A stretch of 64,000 bases of DNA from Sinorhizobium sojae CCBAU 05684 (GCF_002288525.1 NZ_CP023068.1:1054001-1118000), one strand, 5' to 3'; counted from the stretch's first letter, positions 53,273-63,507 are shown. Notes: a model not told the origin generated them from the letters alone. A program made the numbers and translations.

Positions 53273-53947
53273 ATGCGCCTGCTGCTCGTTGAAGACAGTC
53301 CACGCCTTATCGAACTCGTGAGCGAGACTATGCGTGAAGCAGGATGGCGACTTGATGCCGTTTCGAGCGTGCGCGCGGCAGAGGCCGCCATTGCCGAACG
53401 GGAGCACGACCTCGTGCTGCTTGATCTCGGATTGCCGGATGGCGAGGGGCTCGATCTATTGAGATGGATCAGACAGGAGCACGCCGGCCTGCCAGTCCTG
53501 ATCATCACGGCCCGCGGCTCGGTTGACGAGCGCGTTCAGGGACTGGACGCCGGCGCCGACGACTATCTGGTGAAGCCGTTCCATCACCGCGAATTGATAT
53601 CGCGCTGCAGGGCCATGCTTCGACGTAACCCGCTTGCAATCCAGCCCGTGCTTGAAGCGGGAGCCATGCGCTTCGACCCTGCGACGGCGGAACTCAGTTG
53701 CGACGGTGCCGTCGTGCCGCTGCCGCCGCGCGAACGCTCCTTGATCGAGATATTGATGCGCGAGGTCGGCCGCGTCGTTCCAAAGCGCCGGCTCGAGGTC
53801 GCGCTTTCCGAATACGGGCAGGAACTCAGCGCCAATGCGCTGGAACTCGCCGTTTCCCGCGTCCGCAAGCGGTTGCAGCCGCTCGATACGGGCGTGTTGA
53901 TCGAGACCGTGCGCGGAATTGGCTATCTCCTGCGGACAGCCGCATGA
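53273..53947 (+). CDS. OmpR-family response regulator
   Basis: A 224-residue regulator with a receiver domain (MRLLLVEDSPR, phospho-acceptor in LVLLDLGLPDG, lysine in DYLVKPF) and a C-terminal winged helix (RERSLIEILMREVGRVV, VRKRLQPLDTGVLIETVRGIG). It has the QseB/PmrA-type layout. It overlaps the kinase gene by 4 bp. The divergent eptA gene is the obvious regulon candidate. Confidence 0.92.
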   Translation: MRLLLVEDSPRLIELVSETMREAGWRLDAVSSVRAAEAAIAEREHDLVLLDLGLPDGEGLDLLRWIRQEHAGLPVLIITARGSVDERVQGLDAGADDYLVKPFHHRELISRCRAMLRRNPLAIQPVLEAGAMRFDPATAELSCDGAVVPLPPRERSLIEILMREVGRVVPKRRLEVALSEYGQELSANALELAVSRVRKRLQPLDTGVLIETVRGIGYLLRTAA

Positions 53948-55296
53948 AACTACAAAATCCGTCGCTGATCGGCATCGTCGCGCGGCGCATCTTGGCGTTT
54001 TCGCTGCTTGCGATGGTCCTGCAGATCGGCGTCGTCTTCGCCGATTATTGGTTCGACGACTACAAGCTCAGTATTCTCATGCTGCAGCAGGAGACCGAGA
54101 CTCTTTCCAGGGCGATCACCAGGCACGAGGGACGCCTGACCTACAGGCCCGATGACGAGTTGCGACAACGCTATCTGGAGCGCGATGGCGACGTAGGTGC
54201 AATTTATGTCCGGGTGCGTACCGCGTCAGGCTCCGTGCTCTTCTCCAACTGTACGACCGAGTGCGCCGAGCACTTTCTGCCATTGAGTGTCGACGTGCCG
54301 AGTTTCTGGAAACGCGTCATCGAGCCAGGCAAACCCTTCAGCGTCGCCGGCGGCCAATCCTTCGATCGCGACGGCGCGCCGGTGCTGGTCGAGCTGGCGA
54401 TTATCAAGGACCCGAACGGCTTCATGTACAGTGTCCTGCTGCACGAGATGATCGATTCGATGATAGTGCCGATGACGCTCATGTTCTGTCTCGTCATCGG
54501 CGCCACCATCTGGTCGATCCGCAGCGCGTTGAAGCCGGTCGCCAGGGCAGTCAAGGCCGCGGACGCCATCGACCCGCGCGACAGCGGCGCGCGCCTGCCG
54601 GTGACCCGAATGCCGCAGGAGATCGAGCGACTGGTGAGTGCTTTCAACCGGCTGCTCGCACGTCTCGGCGACCTCATCCAGTCGCAGAAAGTCTTCTCCT
54701 CTTCGATAGCCCACGAAATTCGCACCCCGGTCGCGATCGCCAAGATGGAATTGAGTCGCATCGCGGATCCCCGTGCACGCAATGCCGAACGCGATCTCGA
54801 CGCGCTCACCCATGTACTGGAACAATTGACGTCGCTTGCCCGCGCCGATGCCGTCGACCCTTCCGCCTATCAGCGGGCCAGTCTTTCCGACATCGGCGCC
54901 GAGGTTGCGGAAGCAACGGCGCCTTTCGTCTTCGATCAGGGCAAGTCGATCGAGTTCGTCGACCACGGCACGGTGCCGGTAACCGTTATCCCCGGGCTGG
55001 TGGAGAACATGCTCAGAAACCTGATAGAGAACGCGGTCAAGCATAATCCTCCAGACACCGCCATCGTCGTCACCTGCGGACCCGGCCCACGGGTGACCAT
55101 CGAGGACAATGGCCGGGGTCTCGTCGATCTGCCGGAGCACAACGAGGATCTCGGCTACGTCAAGCGCTCCGGCCAGCTTGGCCTCGGCCTGAAGATCGTT
55201 CATCGCATCGCCGAACTCCACGGGGCGACAATCGCAATCGACACGGCGCGCGACCGCGGGACGAAAATCACCATCGGTTTCGCGGCGTCCGAGTAA
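53944..55296 (+). CDS. Sensor histidine kinase (PmrB/QseC-like)
   Basis: A 450-residue membrane kinase. It has helix 1 (ILAFSLLAMVLQIGVVFADYW), a periplasmic domain of about 140 residues with CTTEC, helix 2 (MIVPMTLMFCLVIGATIW) and a HAMP linker. The phospho-histidine lies in SSIAHEIRTPVAIA, and the ATPase motifs are NLIENAVKHNP, DNGRGL and GLGLKIV. The ATG at 53944 overlaps the regulator stop. It is the sensor partner of the gene before it. Confidence 0.92.
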   Translation: MKLQNPSLIGIVARRILAFSLLAMVLQIGVVFADYWFDDYKLSILMLQQETETLSRAITRHEGRLTYRPDDELRQRYLERDGDVGAIYVRVRTASGSVLFSNCTTECAEHFLPLSVDVPSFWKRVIEPGKPFSVAGGQSFDRDGAPVLVELAIIKDPNGFMYSVLLHEMIDSMIVPMTLMFCLVIGATIWSIRSALKPVARAVKAADAIDPRDSGARLPVTRMPQEIERLVSAFNRLLARLGDLIQSQKVFSSSIAHEIRTPVAIAKMELSRIADPRARNAERDLDALTHVLEQLTSLARADAVDPSAYQRASLSDIGAEVAEATAPFVFDQGKSIEFVDHGTVPVTVIPGLVENMLRNLIENAVKHNPPDTAIVVTCGPGPRVTIEDNGRGLVDLPEHNEDLGYVKRSGQLGLGLKIVHRIAELHGATIAIDTARDRGTKITIGFAASE

Positions 55297-55460
55297 GCAA
55301 TACCGCGCGCTGGCGTGGCATTTATAGGCACGATGCATATTTTTTAATCCGGATCCTATTCTTGGATGCCGTTTTCGTGCCCATTATGCAGTCACATGCT
55401 ATTCAGCTGTGCAACGTCACCTGCCCTAGTCCAAAGCAGCCCCACGGCCCCCGAGCATTC

Positions 55461-56642
55461 ATGTCCAAGGCTACACTCCTGCTTCGCCGTTTCTTTCCCT
55501 CTCTCGTGCCGGTCAGCCAGGTCGAGCGACTTCGCTCGTCAGGCGGCGCTCTGCTCGGAATCCTGTTGACCGGGTTCATCAGCACGCTTGCAATCGGCGA
55601 CGATGCGAGCCTGCCGCTTCTCATCGCCCCGATGGGCGCCTCCGCCGTGTTGCTCTTCGCCGCGCCGTCGAGCCCGCTGGCACAGCCCTGGTCGATTCTC
55701 GGCGGCAACATCGTTTCGTCGGCTGTCGGTGTGACCGCTGCGCTTCTCATACCTGATCCGGTCGTTGCCGCCGCTGTCGCCGTCGCCGTTGCGATCGGCG
55801 TGATGCTTCTTCTCGGCTGCCTGCACCCGCCAAGCGGCGCCGTCGCGCTCACGGCCGTGCTGGGTGGTCCGGCCATTCGCGAGGCGGGCTATGCCTTCGT
55901 GCTCTCCCCCGTCGCCATAAATTCGCTGCTCATTCTTGCAGTCGCGCTCGTCTTCAACAATCTGACCGGCCGCCGCTATCCTCACCTGGCGCCGCCCGCC
56001 AATCCGCACAACACACAGGACCCGCTGCCAAGCAAACGCCTAGGCGTCGCGCCGGAGGACCTGCAGGCGGTGTTGGCGCAATATGGCGAGGTCGTCGACA
56101 TCAGCCCCGAAGATCTCGATAGTTTCATCCATCAGGCGCAGATCCGCGCATTCACCCGCCGGTCCGGTGAAATCACCTGCGGCGAGATCATGTCTCGCGA
56201 CGTGGCGACCGTTACCCCGGAAGCTCCGCTAGGCAAGGCGTGGCGCATGCTCGTCGATCACCACTTCAAGGCGCTTCCGGTCGTCACCGAAAAGGACGGC
56301 CTCGTCGGGATCATCACCCAAACGGACTTCATGAAGCACGCGACGCTGACGCCGGACGGCAGACTCCAAGTCGGTCTGCGCGAAAGAATCGGCAACATCA
56401 TCGGCTTGCCGGCGAAATCGCCACGCTTCGTTTCCGAGATCATGACGCGGCGCGTCCAATCCGCTTTGCCGGCAACCATGATCGCCAAGCTCGTCCCGCC
56501 GATGGCGGACATGGGGCTGCATCACATGCCGGTGGTGGACGGGGACAATCGCGTCGTCGGGATTGTCACCCAATCCGACTTGATCGCCGCTTTATTCCAG
56601 CGGCGCCTCGACGCCGGCGAGAACTCGCGCGACGTCGCCTGA
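55461..56642 (+). CDS. HPP-family membrane protein with two CBS domains
   Basis: A 393-residue protein. The N-terminal HPP domain has about four membrane segments and the naming motif GCLHPPSGAVALTAV. Two CBS domains follow (MSRDVATVTPEAPLGKAW.. and MTRRVQSALPATMIAKL..), which bind adenosine nucleotides. Cyanobacterial and plant HPP proteins transport nitrite; the role in this lineage is unknown. I chose ATG 55461 because the conserved part begins there; no strong ribosome site was seen. Confidence 0.87.
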   Translation: MSKATLLLRRFFPSLVPVSQVERLRSSGGALLGILLTGFISTLAIGDDASLPLLIAPMGASAVLLFAAPSSPLAQPWSILGGNIVSSAVGVTAALLIPDPVVAAAVAVAVAIGVMLLLGCLHPPSGAVALTAVLGGPAIREAGYAFVLSPVAINSLLILAVALVFNNLTGRRYPHLAPPANPHNTQDPLPSKRLGVAPEDLQAVLAQYGEVVDISPEDLDSFIHQAQIRAFTRRSGEITCGEIMSRDVATVTPEAPLGKAWRMLVDHHFKALPVVTEKDGLVGIITQTDFMKHATLTPDGRLQVGLRERIGNIIGLPAKSPRFVSEIMTRRVQSALPATMIAKLVPPMADMGLHHMPVVDGDNRVVGIVTQSDLIAALFQRRLDAGENSRDVA

Positions 56643-56727
56643 ACTTTGTCGGCATACCTCTTGTAGTCAGCTAGAACGACGACTTCCGCATCTGGACGGC
56701 CATCGGAGAAATTCATTCGATTGACTT

Positions 56728-56739
56728 ATTCATATGAAT
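56728..56739. promoter_or_regulatory. Palindrome ATTCATATGAAT ahead of cecR
   Basis: A perfect 12-bp inverted repeat 18 bp before the TetR-type gene, with a similar half site (AATTCATTCGA) 17 bp further upstream and TTGAC between them. TetR regulators usually bind such sites over their own promoter. It is the likely autoregulatory operator of the efflux operon. Confidence 0.6.
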
Positions 56740-56756
56740 GATAGACGATTGATGCC

Positions 56757-57449
56757 ATGGCAAAGAATGACCCCATCATGCAGCCCCGCGGCGACGCCAC
56801 GCGCGACAAGCTTCTCAATGCCGCGATCGACGTCTTCGGGCGCTACGGCTTCGACGGCGCCACGACCCGCAAGCTCGCCGATGCGGCAGGCGTCAATCTC
56901 CAGGCAATCCCCTATTATTTCGGCGGCAAGGAAGGCCTCTTCATCGCCGCGGCCGAACATCTCGCCTCTCTCATCGGCGGCCACGTCGACGACCTACGCG
57001 TCGTGCTGCAGAACCGTTTCGCCGAACTCGACGTCGAAAGCAGACAGATGACGTCTGCCGAGGCACGTGGCTTTCTCACACAGATGATCGAGAGAATGAT
57101 GATGCTCTTCGTCAGCAAGCAATCGGAAAGCTGGGCACGGTTCATCATCCGCGAGCAGATGGAGCCGACGGAAGCTTTCCAGCGCATCTACGGTAAGATA
57201 ATGCGGCCGATGATCGAGATGGCGCGCCGTTTGATCGGCGCCATTCTGGGGGAGAATCCGGCATCGGAACACATAAGACTCAGGACGTTGTCCTTCATCG
57301 GTAGCGTATTGGTCTTCCGTACCGCCCATGCGGCCGTCTTCGCGCAGCTCGAATGGAAGACGGCCGGACCGCGAGAGCTTGAGATCCTGCAGCGCCACGC
57401 CGCCGAACTTGTAGCCGTGCTCGGTGCCGAGAAGGGCGACCGACCATGA
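56757..57449 (+). CDS. cecR: TetR-family regulator with DUF1956 domain (CecR-like)
   Basis: A 230-residue repressor with an N-terminal helix-turn-helix ([31 protein letters not shown]) and a C-terminal DUF1956-type ligand domain. The gene order TetR-ybhG-ybhF-ybhS-ybhR is the same as in E. coli, where CecR controls ybhGFSR and the response to cefoperazone and chloramphenicol. It overlaps ybhG by 4 bp, so the five genes form one transcript. Confidence 0.88.
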   Translation: MAKNDPIMQPRGDATRDKLLNAAIDVFGRYGFDGATTRKLADAAGVNLQAIPYYFGGKEGLFIAAAEHLASLIGGHVDDLRVVLQNRFAELDVESRQMTSAEARGFLTQMIERMMMLFVSKQSESWARFIIREQMEPTEAFQRIYGKIMRPMIEMARRLIGAILGENPASEHIRLRTLSFIGSVLVFRTAHAAVFAQLEWKTAGPRELEILQRHAAELVAVLGAEKGDRP

Positions 57450-58453
57450 GAAGAGTCGCCCTCATCCTGCTTCTTCTTACGGCAGCCATCGCCGCCGGCT
57501 GGTGGTTCGACGCCCCGGAGCGGCTTGGCTGGATGGAGACGAACCAGCACCAAATTCTCTACGGCAATGTGGACATCCGCCAGGTGTCGCTCGGCTTTCG
57601 CGTCAGCGGCCGCATCGCCGAACTCCTCGTCGACGAAGGCGACGCCGTCAAAGCTGGCGACGTGCTCGCCCGGCTCGATGCCGAGCCGCTGAAGCAGGCG
57701 CTGGACGCGGCGAAAGCGGAAGCGGACGCCCACAGGGCGGCGCTCGCAAAACTGAAGACCGGTGCCCGCAAGGGTGAGATCGCGCAGGCACAGGCCACGT
57801 ATGAGGAACGCCTTGCAGAACTGGAACATGCCAAGCTTGCCCATGAGCGTGCCGAGCGATTGCGGCCGGCCGGTACGATATCGCAGGCAGAGCTCGACCA
57901 GGCGAGTGCTACCCGCACCGCCGCCGTTGCCCGCGCCGCATCGGCACGCGAGGCCCTCGCCCTGCTCGAGGAGGGCAGCCGCCCGGAGGACATAACGGCG
58001 GCTGAAGCGCAGCTTGCAGCCGCCGAGGCAAAGGCAGCAAGCGCCCGTATCGCATTCGAGGACGCGGCACTGCTTGCGCCCAGCGACGGGATCGTTCTGT
58101 CACGCGTGCGCGAAACGGGGGCGATCGTTTCCCCTGCCGATACGGTCTATGTCCTTTCGCTCACAAAGCCGGTCTGGGTGCGCGCCTATGTTCCCGAAAC
58201 CGATCTCGGGCGCGTCCATCCCGGCATGGAGGTCGCGGTCACATCCGACACCAGCCCCGAGCGCCCTTACCGGGGAACGGTCGGCTTCATCTCGCCCGTG
58301 GCGGAATTCACGCCAAAGTCGGTGGAAACGCCGGAGCTTAGAACCGACCTTGTCTACAGGCTGCGAATCGTCGTCAACGAACCCGGCCCCGACCTGCGCC
58401 AGGGCATGCCGGTGACCATTCACCTGCAGCCTAAGGAGGAGGCATCGCGATGA
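57446..58453 (+). CDS. ybhG: HlyD-type membrane fusion protein (YbhG-like)
   Basis: A 335-residue periplasmic adaptor with an N-terminal signal anchor ([18 protein letters not shown]), a lipoyl half ([19 protein letters not shown]), a coiled-coil hairpin rich in Ala and Glu, and the second half ([13 protein letters not shown]). It links the inner-membrane exporter to an outer-membrane channel, which is not encoded here. It overlaps the regulator and ATPase genes. Confidence 0.9.
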   Translation: MRRVALILLLLTAAIAAGWWFDAPERLGWMETNQHQILYGNVDIRQVSLGFRVSGRIAELLVDEGDAVKAGDVLARLDAEPLKQALDAAKAEADAHRAALAKLKTGARKGEIAQAQATYEERLAELEHAKLAHERAERLRPAGTISQAELDQASATRTAAVARAASAREALALLEEGSRPEDITAAEAQLAAAEAKAASARIAFEDAALLAPSDGIVLSRVRETGAIVSPADTVYVLSLTKPVWVRAYVPETDLGRVHPGMEVAVTSDTSPERPYRGTVGFISPVAEFTPKSVETPELRTDLVYRLRIVVNEPGPDLRQGMPVTIHLQPKEEASR

Positions 58454-60192
58454 CGGCCCGCGACGAGCGCGGGCCTACTGCCTTCGCGCGCCTGACGGCG
58501 GTCACCAAGCGCTTCGGCCGGGCCCCGCCGGCACTCGATGGCATCGAAGCGATCATCCGCGGCGGTGAGATCACCGGTCTCGTCGGCCCCGACGGTGCCG
58601 GGAAGACGACCTTGATCCGGCTGATGACGGGGCTCATGCTGCCGGAGCACGGAACCGTCGAGGTACTTGGCCACGACACCCGCCGGCATCCTGCCGCGAT
58701 ACAGGCGGCCATCGGCTATATGCCTCAACGCTTCGGCCTCTATGAAGACCTGTCGGTGCAGGAGAATCTCGATCTCTACGCCGATCTGCGCGGCTTGCCG
58801 GCGGAAGAACGCGCCCGCACCTTCGCCGAACTGCTCGAATTCACTGATCTCACCCGCTTCACGACGCGCTTGGCCGGCCGCCTTTCCGGCGGCATGAAGC
58901 AGAAGCTCGGCCTCGCCTGCGCGCTGATGCGCAAGCCGCAATTGCTGCTCCTCGATGAGCCCGGCGTGGGCGTCGATCCGATTTCGCGGCGCGAACTCTG
59001 GCAAATGGTCGGGAGGCTTACGGAGGAAGGCATCGGCGTCGTCTGGTCGACCGCCTATCTCGAAGAGGCGGAAGCATGTGATCACGTCCTCCTGCTGAAC
59101 CGCGGCAGGCTCATGTTTACCGGTCCGCCTCGGGAAATGACTGCACGCGTCGACGACCGCGTCTATCGCCTCACAGGCATCGATGGCCGGCGCCGCGATC
59201 GGCTCGCGCGCCTGCTCGATGATGAAGGCGTCATCGACGGCGTGATCCAGGGCGAAGCCATTCGCCTCGTGATGAAGCCCGGTGTTACCCCTCCCCGGCC
59301 CCTGCAAGATAACGAATCGGCGGGTCGCACCACCGCCGCGCCGCCGCGTTTCGAGGACGCTTTCGTCGACATGCTCGGCGGCGGACCCGGCGGCCGGTCC
59401 CGCCTGGCGGAAACCCAGCGATGCTTCGTCGTCGACGATAACAGCCCCGTCATCGAGGCACGCGGACTTACCAAGCGCTTCGGCGATTTCACCGCGGCCG
59501 CCGAAATCACCTTCGACATTCCTCGCGGCGAAATTTTTGGTCTGCTGGGGCCGAATGGCGCCGGCAAGTCGACCACATTCAAGATGCTGTGCGGCCTTTT
59601 GAAGCCGACCGCCGGCGAAGGACGCGTAGCCGGCTTCGACCTGCGGCGCGACGCGCCCGAGGCGCGCAACCGGCTCGGCTATATGGCCCAGAAGTTCTCC
59701 CTCTATGGCGACTTGAGCGTCATCCAGAATCTGAATTTCTTCGCCGGCGTCTATGGCCTGTCGCGCGCGAAGAAGCGCGAACGTATCGAACTGATGAAGG
59801 AAATCTTCGATTTCCAGCCAATCCTCGACATGTCGGCGAAGGACCTGCCGCTCGGTCTCAAGCAACGGCTCGCGCTTGCCTGCGCCGTGCTGCACGAACC
59901 GGAAGTACTCTTTCTCGACGAGCCAACCTCCGGCGTCGACCCGATCACCCGCCGAGAGTTCTGGACCCATATCAATGGCCTCGTCGAAAGGGGAGTGACC
60001 GTACTCGTCACCACCCATTTCATGGAGGAGGCGGAATATTGCGATCGGATCTCGCTGATCTATCGCGGCCGCTCGATCGCGCTCGGCTCGCCGGACGAGA
60101 TGAAAACGCGCGCCGCAAGCGAGAACCTGCCGGATCCGACTATGGAAGATGCCTTCATTGCGCTGATCCAGGCGTCGGAGGAGGCAGCCTGA
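58450..60192 (+). CDS. ybhF: Fused double ABC ATPase of exporter (YbhF-like)
   Basis: A 580-residue protein with two ABC domains. Domain 1 has Walker [10 protein letters not shown], signature [15 protein letters not shown] and Walker [13 protein letters not shown]. Domain 2 has GPNGAGKST, a shifted signature [15 protein letters not shown] and [10 protein letters not shown]. The LPLGLKQ form is usual in YbhF. It powers export through YbhS and YbhR. A linker of about 100 residues separates the domains. Confidence 0.92.
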   Translation: MTARDERGPTAFARLTAVTKRFGRAPPALDGIEAIIRGGEITGLVGPDGAGKTTLIRLMTGLMLPEHGTVEVLGHDTRRHPAAIQAAIGYMPQRFGLYEDLSVQENLDLYADLRGLPAEERARTFAELLEFTDLTRFTTRLAGRLSGGMKQKLGLACALMRKPQLLLLDEPGVGVDPISRRELWQMVGRLTEEGIGVVWSTAYLEEAEACDHVLLLNRGRLMFTGPPREMTARVDDRVYRLTGIDGRRRDRLARLLDDEGVIDGVIQGEAIRLVMKPGVTPPRPLQDNESAGRTTAAPPRFEDAFVDMLGGGPGGRSRLAETQRCFVVDDNSPVIEARGLTKRFGDFTAAAEITFDIPRGEIFGLLGPNGAGKSTTFKMLCGLLKPTAGEGRVAGFDLRRDAPEARNRLGYMAQKFSLYGDLSVIQNLNFFAGVYGLSRAKKRERIELMKEIFDFQPILDMSAKDLPLGLKQRLALACAVLHEPEVLFLDEPTSGVDPITRREFWTHINGLVERGVTVLVTTHFMEEAEYCDRISLIYRGRSIALGSPDEMKTRAASENLPDPTMEDAFIALIQASEEAA

Positions 60193-61337
60193 TGGTTACG
60201 CCCAGAAGCTGGAAGGCGCGCGCCGGCGGCGTACGACGCTTTGCCGCCCTGGTGCGCAAGGAAAGCTACCAGATCATACGCGATCCGAGCAGCATCCTCA
60301 TTGCTTTCGTGCTGCCGATGATCCTCCTCTTCCTGTTCGGTTATGGCGTTTCCCTGGACACGACTCGCACGCGGATCGGCCTCGTCGTCAAAGACGAGAC
60401 GCCGCTCACGCGCGACCTCGCCGCGAGCTTCGAGGCTTCGCGCTATTTTGCCGTCGTCGAGGGGCGTGACCGCCGCGATTTCAAGGACGACTTGGTGCTC
60501 GGACGCGTGCGCGGCCTCGTAGTGATCCCCGCAAGCTTCGCCGCCGATCTCGAAGCAGGGCGCGAGCCGACGATCCAGGTCATTGTCGATGGGGCCGATC
60601 CGAACACGGCGAACTTCGTCCAGAACTATGTGCAGGGCGCCGTCGCCAACTGGGAACGACAGCGCACGAACCAGGGTCTGGCGCTTCCTCCGGCGATTGC
60701 CGCCGGGCAGCGTTTCTGGTTCAATCCCGAGCTGACAAGCCGCAATTTTCTCGTTCCGGGCTCGATCGCCATCGTCATGACGCTCGTCGGTACGTTGCTC
60801 ACGTCGCTCGTCGTCGCCCGGGAATGGGAGCGCGGCACGATGGAGGCGATGATGGCAACGCCGGTCTCGGCCGCGGAACTGCTCGCCGGCAAGCTCCTGC
60901 CCTATTTCATTCTCGGTCTCACCGCCATGACGCTCTGCGTGCTGATCGCGGTCTTCCTCTTCGACGTGCCGTTCCGCGGCTCGGTTGGCGCCCTTTACGT
61001 GCTCTCGGCCACCTTCCTCATGCCGGCCCTCGGACAAGGCCTCCTGATTTCGGCCGTCACAAAGAACCAGTTCCTCGCCTCACAGCTCGCCCTGATCTCC
61101 GGCTTCCTGCCCGCCTTCCTGCTTTCCGGCTTTCTCTTCGAGATCAATTCGATGCCGACGGTCATACAATGGATCACCTATGTGGTGCCGGCGCGCTATC
61201 TGATCCCGAGCCTGCAGACCGTGTTTCTCGCCGGCGATATCTGGCCTATGTTCGCGCAGGCGATCGCGGTCATGCTGCTGATCGGCGCCATCTTCTTCGC
61301 GCTTGCCGCCCGCAATACCAGGAAGAGGATCAACTGA
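60192..61337 (+). CDS. ybhS: ABC-2 type export permease (YbhS-like)
   Basis: A 381-residue ABC-2 permease with one N-terminal helix (SSILIAFVLPMILLFLFGYG), a large periplasmic loop (residues about 50-180) and five C-terminal helices. REWERGTMEAMMATPVSAAELLAGK is the family signature. ATG 60192 overlaps the ybhF stop (TGATG). It pairs with YbhR. Confidence 0.9.
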   Translation: MVTPRSWKARAGGVRRFAALVRKESYQIIRDPSSILIAFVLPMILLFLFGYGVSLDTTRTRIGLVVKDETPLTRDLAASFEASRYFAVVEGRDRRDFKDDLVLGRVRGLVVIPASFAADLEAGREPTIQVIVDGADPNTANFVQNYVQGAVANWERQRTNQGLALPPAIAAGQRFWFNPELTSRNFLVPGSIAIVMTLVGTLLTSLVVAREWERGTMEAMMATPVSAAELLAGKLLPYFILGLTAMTLCVLIAVFLFDVPFRGSVGALYVLSATFLMPALGQGLLISAVTKNQFLASQLALISGFLPAFLLSGFLFEINSMPTVIQWITYVVPARYLIPSLQTVFLAGDIWPMFAQAIAVMLLIGAIFFALAARNTRKRIN

Positions 61338-61338
61338 C

Positions 61339-62451
61339 ATGTGGTGGGCGAGACTGAAGGCGCTGATCGTCAAGGAATTGCTGGCAGTCCTGCGCGACCC
61401 GAAAGGCCGGACCATCCTCATCGGCCCGCCGATCATCCAGCTCCTCGTATTCTCCTATGCGGCAACGCTCGAAGTGAAGAATGTCGATCTCGTCGTGCTG
61501 AACCGCGATGCGGGCCATTGGAGCCAGGAACTTGTGCAAGAGATCGGCGGGTCGCCAACCTTCCGCACGATCCGCTTTGCGACAAGCCCAAGGGAGATCC
61601 GCGCGGCAATCGATAGCCAACGCGTGCTCGCTGCGCTCGAGATCGGACCCGGCTTCTCGCGCGACATAGAAGCGGGGCGGCCGGCGGAAGTGCAGGTGAT
61701 CCTCGACGGAAGGCGCTCCAATGCCTCGCAAATCGTTTCCGGCTATCTCGGCCGAATCGTCGGGACGCTTGCAGCCAGGACGCCGGCGGGCGAGCGCGCC
61801 CTATCCAATGCAGTCAGGATCGAGTTCCGCAATTGGTTCAACCCCAACCTCACCTATCAATGGTTCATGGTGCCGAACCTGGTGGCGAGCATCGCGCTTC
61901 TGATCGGTCTCATCGTCACGGCGCTATCGGTCGCTCGCGAGCGCGAGCTCGGCACCTTCGACCAGTTGATCGTCTCGCCGCTGCGCACGCACGAAATTCT
62001 CCTCGGCAAGCTCATCCCGCCGATGATGATCGGACTCTTCCACATCACGATCTATATTCTGGCGGCCGTCTTCATCTTCGGCGTGCCGTTGCGCGGCTCG
62101 CTGTTCCTGCTTTACGGCAGCGCCATCTTCTATCTCGCCGCGGTCGTCGGCATCGGTCTTTTCATATCGGCGATCTCGATGACGCAGCAGCAGGCCATCC
62201 TCGGCGCGTTCCTGTTCATGGTGCCAGCGATGCTGCTTTCGGGCTTCGCCACGCCGATCGAGAACATGCCCGGCTGGCTGCAGTCGGTGACATTCATAAA
62301 CCCGCTGCGCTATTTCCTGGTGATCGTGAAGGGCGTATTCCTCAAGGACCTGCCTCTTGCCGAGATTGCGCGCCAGACGGCGCCGCTCTGCATCATTGCC
62401 CTCGTCACCCTCTCCGCCGCCGCGTGGCTCTTCCGTCGGCGGCTGGAGTGA
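61339..62451 (+). CDS. ybhR: ABC-2 type export permease (YbhR-like)
   Basis: A 370-residue ABC-2 permease, similar in layout to YbhS, with RERELGTFDQLIVSPLRTHE and a C-terminal helix bundle. The start at 61339 lies 1 bp after the ybhS stop. Its last 142 bp overlap, on the opposite strand, the long reading of the antitoxin-like gene. It is the last gene of the efflux operon. Confidence 0.9.
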   Translation: MWWARLKALIVKELLAVLRDPKGRTILIGPPIIQLLVFSYAATLEVKNVDLVVLNRDAGHWSQELVQEIGGSPTFRTIRFATSPREIRAAIDSQRVLAALEIGPGFSRDIEAGRPAEVQVILDGRRSNASQIVSGYLGRIVGTLAARTPAGERALSNAVRIEFRNWFNPNLTYQWFMVPNLVASIALLIGLIVTALSVARERELGTFDQLIVSPLRTHEILLGKLIPPMMIGLFHITIYILAAVFIFGVPLRGSLFLLYGSAIFYLAAVVGIGLFISAISMTQQQAILGAFLFMVPAMLLSGFATPIENMPGWLQSVTFINPLRYFLVIVKGVFLKDLPLAEIARQTAPLCIIALVTLSAAAWLFRRRLE

Positions 62452-62696
62452 AGGTTCATTCGCCGAACGGCCTCTCTGATCTCATCACTGCCCATCCGAT
62501 CGAAATCGTCGGGAACGCTGATCTGGCCCGCAAGAAAGCCAAGGCGCCGTTTTTCGCCCCCGGAAGGTTGATCGATCGGCACGACCTTCACCGTGGGCTT
62601 TCCCGCCTTGGCGATAATGAAAGGCTCACCCCGCGCGGCCTTCTCAACCAGCCGCGACAGGTGCGTCTGCGCCCCGTGTATATTAATGGTCTCCAC
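62310..62696 (-). CDS. Orphan Phd/YefM-type antitoxin-like protein, abnormal C-terminus
   Basis: The first 80 residues (METINIHGAQTHLSRLVEKA, GEPFIIAKAGKPTVKV, DDFDRMGSDEI) match Phd-type antitoxins, which bind DNA and a VapC/PIN toxin. Normal members end soon after the DFDRMG segment. Here the frame runs on for about 45 residues of unlike sequence into the 3' end of ybhR on the other strand. No toxin gene follows. It is probably the 5' remnant of a toxin-antitoxin pair; true protein expression is doubtful. Confidence 0.6.
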   Translation of the reverse strand: METINIHGAQTHLSRLVEKAARGEPFIIAKAGKPTVKVVPIDQPSGGEKRRLGFLAGQISVPDDFDRMGSDEIREAVRRMNLHSSRRRKSHAAAERVTRAMMQSGAVWRAISARGRSLRNTPFTITRK

Positions 62697-62738
62697 CGAG
62701 TATCTCCGTGGGCATGAACTTAGCCTACCGAACCTAGC

Positions 62739-63344
62739 TTAACTTGCCCTCGTGAACCGCTCAATCGCAGCGATCTCGGTCTGGCGAATGTCGTGGCCGC
62801 CGGGGTGCCATTCGAGTTCAAGCTTCGCCTTTTGCTCTATGAAGTAGCCCGCAAGCGCCTGCGTCAACGGCGCGGGGCAGATCGGGTCTCGTTCGCCCGC
62901 GGTGATCAATATTCTTCGGCCCTCGAGCGTCGGGTTGTCCCTCGGCCGAAATGGAATCAACGGATGCATGAGAACCGCGCTGTCGAAGATGCCCTCCTCG
63001 ATGATAACATTGGCAAGAATATTGGCGCCATTCGAATAGCCGAGGCCGATGATTTCCGAGGCGCCATGCTCGGTTGCGAGCGCCTTGACAAAGCTCGCCA
63101 TCTTCCGCGTCGCGCGGGCGAGGTCCGGCATGTCGTAAACGCCCTCCCCCGTACGCTTGAAGAAGCGGGCGGCGCCATGTTCCGAAACGTCGCCCCGCGG
63201 CGACACGATGGTCGCATCCGGCAACAACTCGGCGCCGAAGCCGAAGAACTGGTTCTCGTCACCGCCCGTACCATGTAGGACAAAAAGGATAGGGCTGCCG
63301 GAGGGGCCGGTCTTCAACTTATGCACGTAGCCGTGGTCGGGCAT
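62739..63344 (-). CDS. mhqD: Alpha/beta hydrolase, MhqD/carboxylesterase family
   Basis: A 201-residue single-domain hydrolase with oxyanion segment FVLHGTGGDENQ, nucleophile serine in GLGYSNGANI, the acid in ITAGERDPICP and the histidine in WHPGGHDIR. It resembles the phospholipase/carboxylesterase branch containing Bacillus MhqD, which is induced by quinones. It lies 163 bp downstream of an MhqO-like dioxygenase gene on the same strand, as the two families often do. Confidence 0.85.
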   Translation of the reverse strand: MPDHGYVHKLKTGPSGSPILFVLHGTGGDENQFFGFGAELLPDATIVSPRGDVSEHGAARFFKRTGEGVYDMPDLARATRKMASFVKALATEHGASEIIGLGYSNGANILANVIIEEGIFDSAVLMHPLIPFRPRDNPTLEGRRILITAGERDPICPAPLTQALAGYFIEQKAKLELEWHPGGHDIRQTEIAAIERFTRAS

Positions 63345-63507
63345 CGGTATCTCCTTTGGGTCTACAGCGCCGTGCGTCCTTTCGGACGGCCAATGGTTTT
63401 TGAATTCAACACATCCGCTTTCCGAAAATCGGGTCCGCCTATCGGACCGATGCGCTTATGCGACTGCCCCTCCCCTGGCAGGCGCGAGAGGCGGGATAGG
63501 GTTCCGC

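Noticed and set aside
58450..60192. Degenerate second ABC signature (LPLGLKQ) as a sign of inactivation
   Set aside because: I recall this form as normal in YbhF proteins.
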